From positions 1-37,330 of the forward strand of contig NZ_BBUZ01000055.1 of the NCBI RefSeq assembly GCF_001417735.1: a stretch of DNA of 37,330 nucleotides, given 5' to 3'. The stretch is from Streptomyces sp. NBRC 110028 (GTDB taxonomy: Bacteria > Actinomycetota > Actinomycetes > Streptomycetales > Streptomycetaceae). Within the stretch, counting starts at the first letter, position 1, and the number at the start of each line of letters is the position of its first letter. Under the pieces are notes generated by a model, which was given only the letters and a program-made list of their open reading frames with translations, ran no database searches and had not been told where the DNA came from. This document shows, one piece after another, positions 23,801 to 31,530 of this stretch. The translations under genes and the position numbers were made by a program.

Positions 23801-24838
23801 GTGGGGGACTTGGCGGTCGGCGCGCGATCCGGTCACGAAGAGCCCGAAAGGCGGCCCGGCACGAGGGGAGAGGGGACCGCGGACCAGGCACCGGAGGCGC
23901 CCGGGGCGTCCCCGGAGGCGGGAGGCGCTCCCACGGCCGGACCGGCTGACGCGCCGCCCTCCGGCCCTCCCGGACCACCCGGGCCCGGGACCGGCGCGGA
24001 GCGGGAGACCGGCTCCGAGGAGGACGGCACGGAGTCCGGGACCGGGCGGCGGCCCGCGAAGGGGCGGAAGGTGCGCTCCTTCTGGAAGGAGCTGCCGATC
24101 CTGATCTTCATCGCGCTGGTGCTGGCGCTGCTGATCAAGACCTTCCTGGTGCAGGCCTTCTCGATCCCGTCCGACTCGATGCAGAACACGCTGCAGCGGG
24201 GCGACCGGGTGCTGGTGGACAAGCTCACTCCCTGGTTCGGGTCGAAGCCGGAGCGCGGCGAGGTGGTCGTCTTCCACGATCCGGGCGGCTGGCTCGGAGA
24301 GACCCAGACGCAGGACTCGGGCCCGATCGCCGAGGGCATCCAGGAGGCACTCAGCAAGGTCGGCCTGATGCCGTCCGCCGATGAGAAGGACCTGATCAAG
24401 CGAGTCATCGCGGTCGGCGGGGACACGGTCTCGTGCAAGCGCGGCGGCAAGGTGATGGTCAACGGCAAGGCGCTGGACGAGCCGTACATCTTCCCCGGGA
24501 ACACGCCCTGTGACGAGAAGCCGTTCGGCCCGGTCAAGGTGCCCAAGGACCGGATTTGGGTGATGGGCGACCACCGCCAGGACTCGCTGGACTCCCGCTA
24601 CCACCAGAACCTGCACAACGGCACCGTCTCGGTGGACGACGTCGTCGGCCGCGCGATCGTGGTGGCCTGGCCGGTCAACCGCTGGTCCACCCTGTCGATT
24701 CCGGACACCTTCGACCAGCCGGGGCTGAGCGCGGCGGCCTCCCTGGCCCCCTCGGCGCTCGGGTTCGCGGGCGCGGTGCCGCTCGTGCTGTGGCGTCGTC
24801 GCAGGCAGGCGGCGAAGGTGCGGGGGACGGCTGACTGA
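23801..24838 (+). CDS. sipY: Type I signal peptidase (SipY-like)
   Basis: A 345-residue signal peptidase with a long Pro/Gly/Glu-rich N-terminal tail of about 90 residues in the cytoplasm. Anchor: LPILIFIALVLALLIKTFLV. PSDSMQNTL has Ser126, then TPWFGSKPERGEVVVFHDP, and DLIKRVIAVGGD with Lys200. MGDHRQDSLDSRYH is box E. A C-terminal membrane segment (PSALGFAGAVPLVLW) ends in RRRRQ. The GTG at 23801 is chosen because AGGAG lies five bases upstream; a GTG at 23795 is in frame but overlaps that site. Confidence 0.9.
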   Translation: MGDLAVGARSGHEEPERRPGTRGEGTADQAPEAPGASPEAGGAPTAGPADAPPSGPPGPPGPGTGAERETGSEEDGTESGTGRRPAKGRKVRSFWKELPILIFIALVLALLIKTFLVQAFSIPSDSMQNTLQRGDRVLVDKLTPWFGSKPERGEVVVFHDPGGWLGETQTQDSGPIAEGIQEALSKVGLMPSADEKDLIKRVIAVGGDTVSCKRGGKVMVNGKALDEPYIFPGNTPCDEKPFGPVKVPKDRIWVMGDHRQDSLDSRYHQNLHNGTVSVDDVVGRAIVVAWPVNRWSTLSIPDTFDQPGLSAAASLAPSALGFAGAVPLVLWRRRRQAAKVRGTAD

Positions 24839-24860
24839 CGCCCCGTACCGCGGGTAAGGT
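24831..24860 (+). promoter_or_regulatory. Probable sipZ promoter
   Basis: CTGACT (24831-24836) and TAAGGT (24855-24860), 18 bp apart, overlap the sipY stop codon and lie about 70 bp before sipZ. A separate sipZ transcript matches what is reported for S. lividans. Confidence 0.55.
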
Positions 24861-24929
24861 GCGATCTCGTGCCACAGGGCATGCGGAATTTGACCTTCTA
24901 TGTCTGCGGGACACGGCGGGAGCACTGGA

Positions 24930-25685
24930 ATGAGCGATGCCCGAGGGGCGGGGGGCAGCAGGCTGGGCGCCGTGCTGTCCGGGCTGGCGGTGGCCGTCGG
25001 CAGTGTGCTGTTCCTGGGCGGCTTCGCCTGGGGCGCGGTGCTCTACAAGCCGTACAGCGTCCCGACCGATTCGATGTCGCCGACCATCGGCAAGGGCCAC
25101 CGGGTGCTCGCGGAGCGCATCGACGGGGATGAGGTGCGCCGCGGCGATGTGGTCGTCTTCCAGGACGAGGTCTGGGGCGCTCTGCCGATGGTGAAGCGGG
25201 TCATCGGGGTCGGCGGCGACAAGGTCGTCTGCTGCGACAAGCAGAACCGCATCACCGTGGACGGCAAGACACTCGAAGAACCGTATCTTCAGGCCAAGGA
25301 ACCGGCCTCGATGACCCGGTTCACCACCACGGTGCCCAAGGGGAGCCTGTTCCTCATGGGTGACCACCGCAGTGACTCCCTCGACTCCCGGACGCACCTC
25401 ACCGACAGCAGCCGTGGAGCCGTGCCCACGGGCGCCGTGACGGCCCGGGTGGACGCCACCGCCTGGCCCCTGGGGTCCTTCGGCATGATGGGGCGCCCGG
25501 AGGTGTTCAAGGAACTGCCGGGCGGCGTCTCGCAGCCCGGCCCGCTCCGGCTCGTATTGGTCTCGGTCCTGACCGGCGCCGTGCTCATCCTGGGAGGTGC
25601 GGCCCACGGGCCGGTCGCGCGCCGGATGGGAGGCGGCACCGCGCGGCGGGACGAGACGCGGGAGAAGGTGGCGGCCAGTGGCTGA
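24930..25685 (+). CDS. sipZ: Type I signal peptidase (SipZ-like)
   Basis: A 251-residue signal peptidase with a short N-terminus and an anchor (AVLSGLAVAVGSVLFLGGFA). The catalytic serine is in VPTDSMSPT (Ser48) and the lysine in MVKRVIGVGGDK (Lys89). MGDHRSDSLDSRTH is box E. A clear C-terminal membrane segment (LRLVLVSVLTGAVLILGGAA) follows. The ATG at 24930 has GGGAG upstream. It is more divergent than SipX/SipY, and it heads a separate group: the Nudix gene overlaps its end by eight bases, and DUF2469 follows. Confidence 0.92.
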   Translation: MSDARGAGGSRLGAVLSGLAVAVGSVLFLGGFAWGAVLYKPYSVPTDSMSPTIGKGHRVLAERIDGDEVRRGDVVVFQDEVWGALPMVKRVIGVGGDKVVCCDKQNRITVDGKTLEEPYLQAKEPASMTRFTTTVPKGSLFLMGDHRSDSLDSRTHLTDSSRGAVPTGAVTARVDATAWPLGSFGMMGRPEVFKELPGGVSQPGPLRLVLVSVLTGAVLILGGAAHGPVARRMGGGTARRDETREKVAASG

Positions 25686-26196
25686 CGGGGCCGGCGAGAC
25701 CGGCACGGACGCGGCGCCGCTGCGGAAGGTCGCCCGGGTGGTCCTGCTCGACCCGCGGGACCGGATCCTTCTGCTGCACGGCTTCGAACCGGACAACCCC
25801 TCGCTGACCTGGTGGTTCACCCCGGGCGGCGGGCTGGAGGGCGACGAGAGCCGCGAGCAGGCCGCCCTGCGCGAGCTGGCGGAGGAGACCGGTATCACCG
25901 AGGTCCGGCTCGGCCCGCTGATGTGGCGGCGCACCTGCTCGTTCCCGTTCTTCGGCCGTCGCTGGGACCAGGACGAGTGGTATTACCTGGCCCGTACGGA
26001 GCAGACCACGACGCGCCCGGAGGGGCTGACGGAGCTGGAGCGGCGCAGCGTGGCGGGGCTGCGCTGGTGGACCGTGGAGGAGCTGGCCGGGGCGGCCGAG
26101 CCGGTGTACCCGACCCGGCTCGTGGAACTGTTGCGTACGCTGCTCGACGAGGGACCGCCCAGTACGCCGGTGATCCTGGAGACTGAGCGCGTCTGA
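25678..26196 (+). CDS. Nudix hydrolase
   Basis: A 172-residue Nudix protein. The box GGGLEGDESREQAALRELAE followed by ETGI (about residues 50-73) has the full GX5EX7REUXEEXGU signature, with the metal-binding glutamates. Substrate unknown: nucleotide or sugar diphosphates are possible. The GTG at 25678 overlaps the sipZ stop and has GGAGAAGG upstream. The C-terminal half has a WWTVEELAGAAEPVYPTRL pattern typical of actinobacterial Nudix proteins. Its partnership with sipZ is probably operon convenience. Confidence 0.9.
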   Translation: MADGAGETGTDAAPLRKVARVVLLDPRDRILLLHGFEPDNPSLTWWFTPGGGLEGDESREQAALRELAEETGITEVRLGPLMWRRTCSFPFFGRRWDQDEWYYLARTEQTTTRPEGLTELERRSVAGLRWWTVEELAGAAEPVYPTRLVELLRTLLDEGPPSTPVILETERV

Positions 26197-26235
26197 CGCA
26201 CAATGGGGGGACGCACGGCTGAAGGGGAACATGCC

Positions 26236-26544
26236 ATGAGCGCCGAGGACCTCGAGAAGTACGAGACCGAGATGGAGCTGAAGCTCTACCGGGAGTACCG
26301 CGATGTCGTCGGTCTGTTCAAATATGTGATCGAGACCGAGCGCCGCTTCTATCTCACCAACGACTACGAGATGCAGGTGCACTCCGTCCAGGGTGAGGTC
26401 TTCTTCGAGGTGTCGATGGCGGACGCCTGGGTCTGGGACATGTACCGACCGGCGCGGTTCGTCAAGCAGGTACGCGTACTGACGTTCAAGGACGTGAATA
26501 TCGAGGAGCTGAACAAGAGCGACCTCGACCTTCCGGGAGGCTGA
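26236..26544 (+). CDS. DUF2469 family protein
   Basis: A 102-residue conserved actinobacterial protein, MSAEDLEKYETEMELKLYRE. It is acidic and aromatic, with ETERRFYLTNDYEMQVHSVQ and FFEVSMADAWVWDMYRPARF. The family has no known function but is conserved in high-GC Gram-positives, next to signal peptidase, Nudix or yraN genes. The ATG at 26236 has GAAGGGGAA upstream. No signal peptide or membrane segment. Confidence 0.9.
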   Translation: MSAEDLEKYETEMELKLYREYRDVVGLFKYVIETERRFYLTNDYEMQVHSVQGEVFFEVSMADAWVWDMYRPARFVKQVRVLTFKDVNIEELNKSDLDLPGG

Positions 26545-26597
26545 CCTGCCGGTCCTCCGGTCCTCCGGGGCTGACTCACTCTTCCGGGTGGCCGGAT

Positions 26598-26623
26598 TGT
26601 CCACCGGCGCCGGTTCGTCCACA
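26598..26623. promoter_or_regulatory. DnaA-box-like pair around a 12-bp palindrome
   Basis: TTGTCCACC (26598-26606) and TCGTCCACA (26615-26623) are each one step from the streptomycete DnaA box TTGTCCACA; the second fits its degenerate form. Between and overlapping them lies the palindrome ACCGGCGCCGGT (26603-26614). The site is 66 bp before yraN. Confidence 0.5.
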
Positions 26624-26688
26624 GAAATCCACCAAGATCCCTGAATTCGGGGCGGGCGCGTCACAGTCGGTGCCGGAGGTGGTGCCGA

Positions 26689-27048
26689 ATGAACGCCCGG
26701 GGAGCACTGGGCCGCTACGGCGAGGATCTGGCGGCGCGCCGGCTGGCCGAGGCCGGGATGACCGTCCTGGAGCGCAATTGGCGGTGCCGGGACGGCGAGA
26801 TCGACATTGTCGCGCTGGATGCCGGGGCGCTGGTCGTCTGCGAGGTCAAGACGCGTCGCGCGGAGGGTTACGAACCGCCGGCGGCGGCGGTCAGGCCCGG
26901 CAAGGCCGACCGGCTGCGAAGGCTCGCCGAGCGCTGGCTGGAGCGGCACGGCGGGCCGCCACCGGGAGGCGTGCGGATCGATCTGGTGGGCGTGGTGCTG
27001 CCCCGGCGCGGCGCGCCCGTGGTCGAGCATCTGCGGGGGGTGGCCTGA
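26689..27048 (+). CDS. yraN: YraN family (UPF0102) putative nuclease
   Basis: A 119-residue protein with the restriction-endonuclease-like core: GRYGEDLAARRLAEAGMTVL, then GEIDIVALDAGALVVCEVKT, giving the Asp and Glu-x-Lys that form the metal site in this fold. UPF0102 proteins are linked to DNA processing or recombination but poorly studied. The ATG at 26689 follows GGAGG. It stops directly before the comM ATG, so it belongs to the yraN-comM-dprA operon. Confidence 0.92.
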   Translation: MNARGALGRYGEDLAARRLAEAGMTVLERNWRCRDGEIDIVALDAGALVVCEVKTRRAEGYEPPAAAVRPGKADRLRRLAERWLERHGGPPPGGVRIDLVGVVLPRRGAPVVEHLRGVA

Positions 27049-28671
27049 ATGGGGTTCGCCCGCACCTGTTCGGTCGCGCTGGTCGGGGTCGAGGGCGTGG
27101 TGGTCGAGGTCCAGGCCGACCTGGAGCCCGGTGTGGCCGCCTTCACCCTCGTCGGCCTCCCCGACAAATCCCTGGTCGAAAGCCGGGACCGGGTCCGCGC
27201 CGCCGTGGTCAACTCCGATGCCGCCTGGCCCCAGAAGAAGCTCACCGTCGGGCTCAGCCCGGCCTCCGTCCCCAAGGGCGGCAGCGGCTTCGACCTCGCC
27301 GTGGCCTGCGCCGTGCTCGGCGCCGCCGAGCGCGTCGACCCACGGGAGATCGCCGATCTGATGATGATCGGGGAGCTGGGCCTGGACGGCCGGGTCCGGC
27401 CCGTGCGCGGGGTGCTGCCCGCCGTGCTCGCGGCGGCCGAGGCCGGATACCGGCAGGTCGTCGTCCCCGAGCAGACCGCGGCCGAGGCGTCCCTGGTCCC
27501 GGGCGTCTCGGTGCTCGGCGTGCGGAGCCTGCGCCAGCTGATCGCGGTCCTCACCGACGAACCGCTGCCCGAGGAGGACGAGCCGCTGGAGGCCGGGCGG
27601 CCCGATCCGATGCTGGCGGGGCTCACCATGCCCGGCGCGGGCATGGGCACCGGGGTGGCCGCGCTCCCCGGCGCCGGGGTGGGGCGGCCCGATCTGGCCG
27701 AGGTCGCCGGGCAGCGTGCCGCGCGCACCGCGCTGGAGGTCGCCGCCGCCGGGGGCCACCATCTGTTCCTCATCGGGCCGCCGGGCGCCGGGAAGACCAT
27801 GCTGGCCGAGCGGCTGCCCGGGCTGCTGCCGCCGCTCACCCAGCAGGAGGCGCTGGAGGTCACCGCCGTCCACTCGGTGGCCGGGGTGCTGCCACCGGGC
27901 CAGCCCCTGGTGGATAAGCCCCCGTACTGCGCGCCGCACCATTCGGCGACCATGGCCGCCCTGGTCGGCGGGGGAAACGGGCTGCCGCGGCCGGGCGCGG
28001 TCTCCCTCGCCCACCGGGGGCTGCTCTTCCTGGACGAGGCGCCCGAGTTCAGCGGCCGGGCGCTGGACGCCCTGCGCCAGCCCCTGGAATCCGGCCATGT
28101 GGTGGTCGCCCGCTCCGCGGGCATGATGCGCATGCCCGCGCGCTTCCTCCTCATGCTGGCCGCCAACCCCTGCCCCTGCGGGCGCCACGGGCTGCTGGGA
28201 GACGGCTGCGAATGCTCGCCCTCGACGGTCCGCCGCTACCAGTCGCGGCTCTCCGGCCCGCTGCTGGACCGGGTCGACCTGCGCGTCCACGTCGAGTCGG
28301 TGAGCCGGGCCGAGCTGACCGGGGCGGGCGGCCCGGCGGAGAGCACGGCCGCGGTCGCGGCCCGGGTGCGCGAGGCGAGGGAGCGGGCCGCCGCGCGCCT
28401 CGCGGACACCCCCTGGCGGCTGAACAGCGAGGTGCCGGGCCATGAGCTGCGCACCCGCTGGCAGGCCTGTCCCGGGGCGCTCCGCGAGGCCGAGCGGGAC
28501 ATGGAGCGCGGGCTGCTCACCGCCCGCGGCCTGGACCGGGTGCTGCGGGTCGCCTGGACCGTCGCCGATCTCGCCGGGCACGACCGGCCACTGGCGCCGG
28601 ACGTCGCCCGGGCGCTCCAGCTGCGCACCGGAGTGACCCGCGGGGTGCCCGCCGGCGCGGGGGAGTACTGA
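27049..28671 (+). CDS. comM: ComM/YifB-type AAA+ ATPase
   Basis: A 540-residue protein related to ComM, the helicase that drives branch migration during uptake of foreign DNA, and to Mg-chelatase ATPases. An N-terminal Lon-substrate-like domain (GLPDKSLVESRDRVRAA, then SPASVPKGGSGFDLAVA) precedes the ATPase: Walker A GPPGAGKTM (243-251), Walker B LLFLDEAPEF with Asp329. NPCPCGRHGLLGDGCECSP is a zinc-finger-like cysteine cluster. Its ATG follows the yraN stop without a gap. Streptomyces are not known to be naturally competent, so the role may be recombination or repair. Confidence 0.93.
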   Translation: MGFARTCSVALVGVEGVVVEVQADLEPGVAAFTLVGLPDKSLVESRDRVRAAVVNSDAAWPQKKLTVGLSPASVPKGGSGFDLAVACAVLGAAERVDPREIADLMMIGELGLDGRVRPVRGVLPAVLAAAEAGYRQVVVPEQTAAEASLVPGVSVLGVRSLRQLIAVLTDEPLPEEDEPLEAGRPDPMLAGLTMPGAGMGTGVAALPGAGVGRPDLAEVAGQRAARTALEVAAAGGHHLFLIGPPGAGKTMLAERLPGLLPPLTQQEALEVTAVHSVAGVLPPGQPLVDKPPYCAPHHSATMAALVGGGNGLPRPGAVSLAHRGLLFLDEAPEFSGRALDALRQPLESGHVVVARSAGMMRMPARFLLMLAANPCPCGRHGLLGDGCECSPSTVRRYQSRLSGPLLDRVDLRVHVESVSRAELTGAGGPAESTAAVAARVREARERAAARLADTPWRLNSEVPGHELRTRWQACPGALREAERDMERGLLTARGLDRVLRVAWTVADLAGHDRPLAPDVARALQLRTGVTRGVPAGAGEY

Positions 28672-29924
28672 TGGCCGCCGGCCCGGCGGGGATCCCCGCC
28701 ACGGCGCCCGGGATGCCGCCCGCCGGGGACCCCGGGCCCGGCGTGAACGGTGAGGAGCGGCTCGCCCGCGCGGCCCTCACCCGGCTCGTGGAGCCCGGCG
28801 ACGAGACGGTGGGGCGCTGGCTGCGGCGGCTGGGGCCGGTGGCCTTGTGGCGGGCGCTCACCGGTGAGGCCCCGCCGCCGCATGGGGCGAGCCCACAGCG
28901 GCTGGCCGGATGCGCGCTGCGGGCCGCCGGGCTCGACCCCGCGGCCGACCTCGACCTGATCGCCGCCCGTGGCGGGCGGTTCGTCTGCCCCGGGGACATG
29001 GAGTGGCCCGGTCAGCTCGACGACCTCGGGGACGCCCGCCCGGTCGGCTTATGGGTGCGGGGCCCCGCGTCGCTGCGCATGTGGGCGCTGCGCTCGGTCG
29101 CGGTCGTCGGGGCGCGCGCCTGCAGCGACTACGGCGCGCATGTCGCGGCGACGATGGGTGCCGGGCTCACCGAGCGGGGCTGGGTGGTGGTCTCCGGAGC
29201 GGCCCAGGGCGTGGACGGCGCGGCGCACCGCGGGGCGCTCGCCGCGGGCGGGGCCACCGTCGCCGTGCTCGCCTGCGGGGTGGACACCCCCTATCCGCGG
29301 GGGCACGCCGAGTTGATCGAGCGCATCGCGGAACAGGGTCTGGTACTGGCCGAGTTGCCGCCCGGAGCGCATCCCACCCGCGGCCGCTTCGTGCTGCGCA
29401 ACCGGGTCATCGCCGCGCTCACCCGCGGCACGGTCGTCATCGAGGCCGAATACCGCAGCGGGTCGCTGGTCACCGCGCGCCGGGCACAACAGCTCGGCCG
29501 GTCCACCATGGGAGTGCCCGGCCCGGTCACCAGCGGGCTTTCCGCGGGGGTCCACGAACTGCTGCGCGGCGAGGCCGTGCTGGTCACCGACGCCGACGAA
29601 GTCGTCGAGCTGATCGGCGGCATCGGGGAGCTCGCCCCTGTCCGGGAAGGGCCCCTCGTCGAGCGGGACCTGCTCCATCCCGTGACGGCACGGGTGCTGG
29701 AAGCGTTGTCGGCACAGGGCGGCAACGACGGACGCGAGGTGGCCAGGGATTCCGGGACGAGCTGTGAAGAGGCCGTGAGCCGCCTCTATGAACTGCTCGC
29801 CCTGGGTTTCGTCGAACGCCATGGCGACCGCTGGCAGTTGGCGCCGCCCGCGCGCCGGAGTGACGGCACACGGCGAGGCGATCCCCCAAATCGGGGCAAT
29901 CGGGTGAAAGGGTTGAGGCGATGA
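28671..29924 (+). CDS. dprA: DNA processing protein DprA
   Basis: A 417-residue DprA, which loads RecA on incoming single-stranded DNA. The Rossmann domain has VAVVGARACSDYGAHVAATM, VVVSGAAQGVDGAAHRGAL (the SGxAxGID motif), LACGVDTPYPRGHAELIERI and RFVLRNRVIAALT. An extra about 70 residues at the N-terminus are Pro/Gly- and Ala-rich. The C-terminal winged-helix (LEALSAQGGNDGREVARDSG) follows. The ATG overlaps the comM stop by one base. In many actinobacteria a tyrosine recombinase gene follows here; none is present before whiG. Confidence 0.93.
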   Translation: MAAGPAGIPATAPGMPPAGDPGPGVNGEERLARAALTRLVEPGDETVGRWLRRLGPVALWRALTGEAPPPHGASPQRLAGCALRAAGLDPAADLDLIAARGGRFVCPGDMEWPGQLDDLGDARPVGLWVRGPASLRMWALRSVAVVGARACSDYGAHVAATMGAGLTERGWVVVSGAAQGVDGAAHRGALAAGGATVAVLACGVDTPYPRGHAELIERIAEQGLVLAELPPGAHPTRGRFVLRNRVIAALTRGTVVIEAEYRSGSLVTARRAQQLGRSTMGVPGPVTSGLSAGVHELLRGEAVLVTDADEVVELIGGIGELAPVREGPLVERDLLHPVTARVLEALSAQGGNDGREVARDSGTSCEEAVSRLYELLALGFVERHGDRWQLAPPARRSDGTRRGDPPNRGNRVKGLRR

Positions 29925-30053
29925 CCGTATCCGCGCACCGTCGAGCCACTGCCCTTCGCATACCGCGACGTCGCAGTCACGCTACGCTCACAAGGTTTCC
30001 GGTGGAAGCGTACGTCCTCACCCATGTCATGGCAGAACGGCTCAAGGCGACGA

Positions 30054-30887
30054 ATGCCCCAGCACATCTCCGGGTCTGACCGCGCGGCGCCGCCCGCTGC
30101 CCGCGGCGTGGTGCGCCCCGCGGCACCGTCCTCGCTGGACGAGCTGTGGCGGTCGTACAAAGCCACGGGCGACGGGCGGCTGCGGGAGCAGCTGATCCTG
30201 CACTACTCGCCCCTGGTGAAATACGTCGCCGGGCGGGTCAGTGTCGGGCTGCCCTCCAACGTCGAGCAGGCCGACTTCGTCTCGTCCGGGGTCTTCGGAC
30301 TCATCGACGCCATCGAGAAGTTCGACCCCGAGCGCGCCATCAAGTTCGAGACCTACGCCATCACCCGCATCCGCGGGGCGATGATCGACGAGCTGAGGGC
30401 GCTGGACTGGATCCCGCGTTCGGTCCGTCAGAAGGCCAGGGCGGTCGAGCGGGCGTACGCCACGCTGGAGGCGGCGCTGCGGCGCACCCCCACTGAGGTC
30501 GAGGTCGCCGCCGAGATGGACATCAGCGTCGACGAACTGCACGGGGTCTTCAGCCAGTTGTCGCTCGCCAACGTGGTCGCCCTGGAAGAGCTGCTGCACG
30601 TGGGCGGCGAGGGCGGCGACAGGCTCAGCCTCATGGACACCCTGGAGGACACCGCCGCGGACAACCCGGTCGAGGTGGCCGAGGACCGGGAGCTGCGCAG
30701 GCTGCTCGCCCGGGCCATCAACACCCTTCCGGAGCGGGAGAAGACCGTGGTCACGCTCTACTACTACGAGGGGCTCACCCTGGCCGAGATCGGCCAGGTC
30801 CTCGGGGTCACCGAGAGCCGGGTCAGCCAGATCCACACCAAGTCCGTGCTCCAGCTGCGCGCCAAACTCGCCGACGTCGGACGCTGA
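30054..30887 (+). CDS. whiG: Sporulation sigma factor WhiG
   Basis: A 277-residue SigD-type sigma factor, nearly identical in pattern to S. coelicolor WhiG, which starts aerial hyphae on the path to spores and transcribes whiH and whiI. Region 2: ILHYSPLVKYVAGRVSVGLP, FVSSGVFGLIDAIEKFDPER, KFETYAITRIRGAMIDELRA, LDWIPRSVRQKARAVERAY. Region 4: NTLPEREKTVVTLYYYEGLT, then LAEIGQVLGVTESRVSQIHT. The ATG at 30054 (MPQHISGSD) is chosen because it matches the S. coelicolor start; an upstream ATG at 30024 is in frame. A weak -10 (TACGCT, 29983-29988) lies 65 bp upstream. Activity is controlled by the anti-sigma factor RsiG with c-di-GMP, not encoded here. Confidence 0.96.
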   Translation: MPQHISGSDRAAPPAARGVVRPAAPSSLDELWRSYKATGDGRLREQLILHYSPLVKYVAGRVSVGLPSNVEQADFVSSGVFGLIDAIEKFDPERAIKFETYAITRIRGAMIDELRALDWIPRSVRQKARAVERAYATLEAALRRTPTEVEVAAEMDISVDELHGVFSQLSLANVVALEELLHVGGEGGDRLSLMDTLEDTAADNPVEVAEDRELRRLLARAINTLPEREKTVVTLYYYEGLTLAEIGQVLGVTESRVSQIHTKSVLQLRAKLADVGR

Positions 30888-30906
30888 ATCGTCCCACCGG
30901 GATCAC

Positions 30907-30942
30907 CGTCACGGTGACGTCGTCGTGACGTCTCCGTAGAGT
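30907..30942 (+). promoter_or_regulatory. Promoter with overlapping operator of the tetR gene
   Basis: GTGACG (30914-30919) and TAGAGT (30937-30942) are 17 bp apart, six bases before the GTG start, so the gene is probably leaderless. The -35 lies inside the palindrome CGTCAC-G-GTGACG (30907-30919), and a GACGTC repeat (30916-30921, 30927-30932) covers the spacer, as expected for autoregulation. Confidence 0.7.
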
Positions 30943-30948
30943 GGTGAC

Positions 30949-31530
30949 GTGCCCAGGATTCGAGCGGCCTCAGTGGCCGAGCACCGGACGATGCAGCGCG
31001 GCGCCCTGCTGGAGGCCGCCCGCTCCTTGCTGTCCGAGGGCGGTACGGAGGCGCTGACCTTCCCCGCACTCGCCGAGCGCACGGGCCTCGCCCGCTCGTC
31101 CGTCTATGAGTACTTCCGCTCCCGCGCGGCCGTGGTCGAGGAGCTGTGCGCCGTGGACTTCCCGGTCTGGGCCGCCGAGGTCGAGGCCGCCATGGAGGAG
31201 GCCGGTACGCCCGAGGCGAAGGTCGAGGCCTATGTGCGCCGCCAGCTCGCCCTCGTCGGGGACCGCCGCCACCGTGCCGTGGTGGCGATCTCGGCCGGCG
31301 AGCTGGACGCGGGCGCGCGGGAGAAGATCCGCGCCGCTCACGGCGGGCTGATCTGCATGGTGGTCGATGCCCTCGGCGCGCTCGGCCATCAGCAGCCCCG
31401 GCTCGCCGCGGTGCTGCTGCAGGGCGTGGTGGACGCCGCGGTCCGCCGCATCGAGCTGGGGGCCGCAGAGGACCCCGAGCACATCACGGAGGCGGCGGTC
31501 GCCATGGCCCTGGGCGGCGTACGGGGCTGA
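30949..31530 (+). CDS. TetR family transcriptional regulator
   Basis: A 193-residue TetR-type repressor. The N-terminal helix-turn-helix reads LTFPALAERTGLARSSVYEY, then FRSRAAVVEELCAVDFPVW. The ligand-binding half is helical (PEAKVEAYVRRQLALVGDRR and later AVLLQGVVDAAVRRIEL) and gives no ligand hint. The GTG at 30949 has no Shine-Dalgarno and sits six bases after a consensus -10. The inverted repeats over the promoter suggest it represses itself. Its last 47 bp overlap the convergent M23-like gene, so transcription from the two could interfere. Confidence 0.9.
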   Translation: MPRIRAASVAEHRTMQRGALLEAARSLLSEGGTEALTFPALAERTGLARSSVYEYFRSRAAVVEELCAVDFPVWAAEVEAAMEEAGTPEAKVEAYVRRQLALVGDRRHRAVVAISAGELDAGAREKIRAAHGGLICMVVDALGALGHQQPRLAAVLLQGVVDAAVRRIELGAAEDPEHITEAAVAMALGGVRG

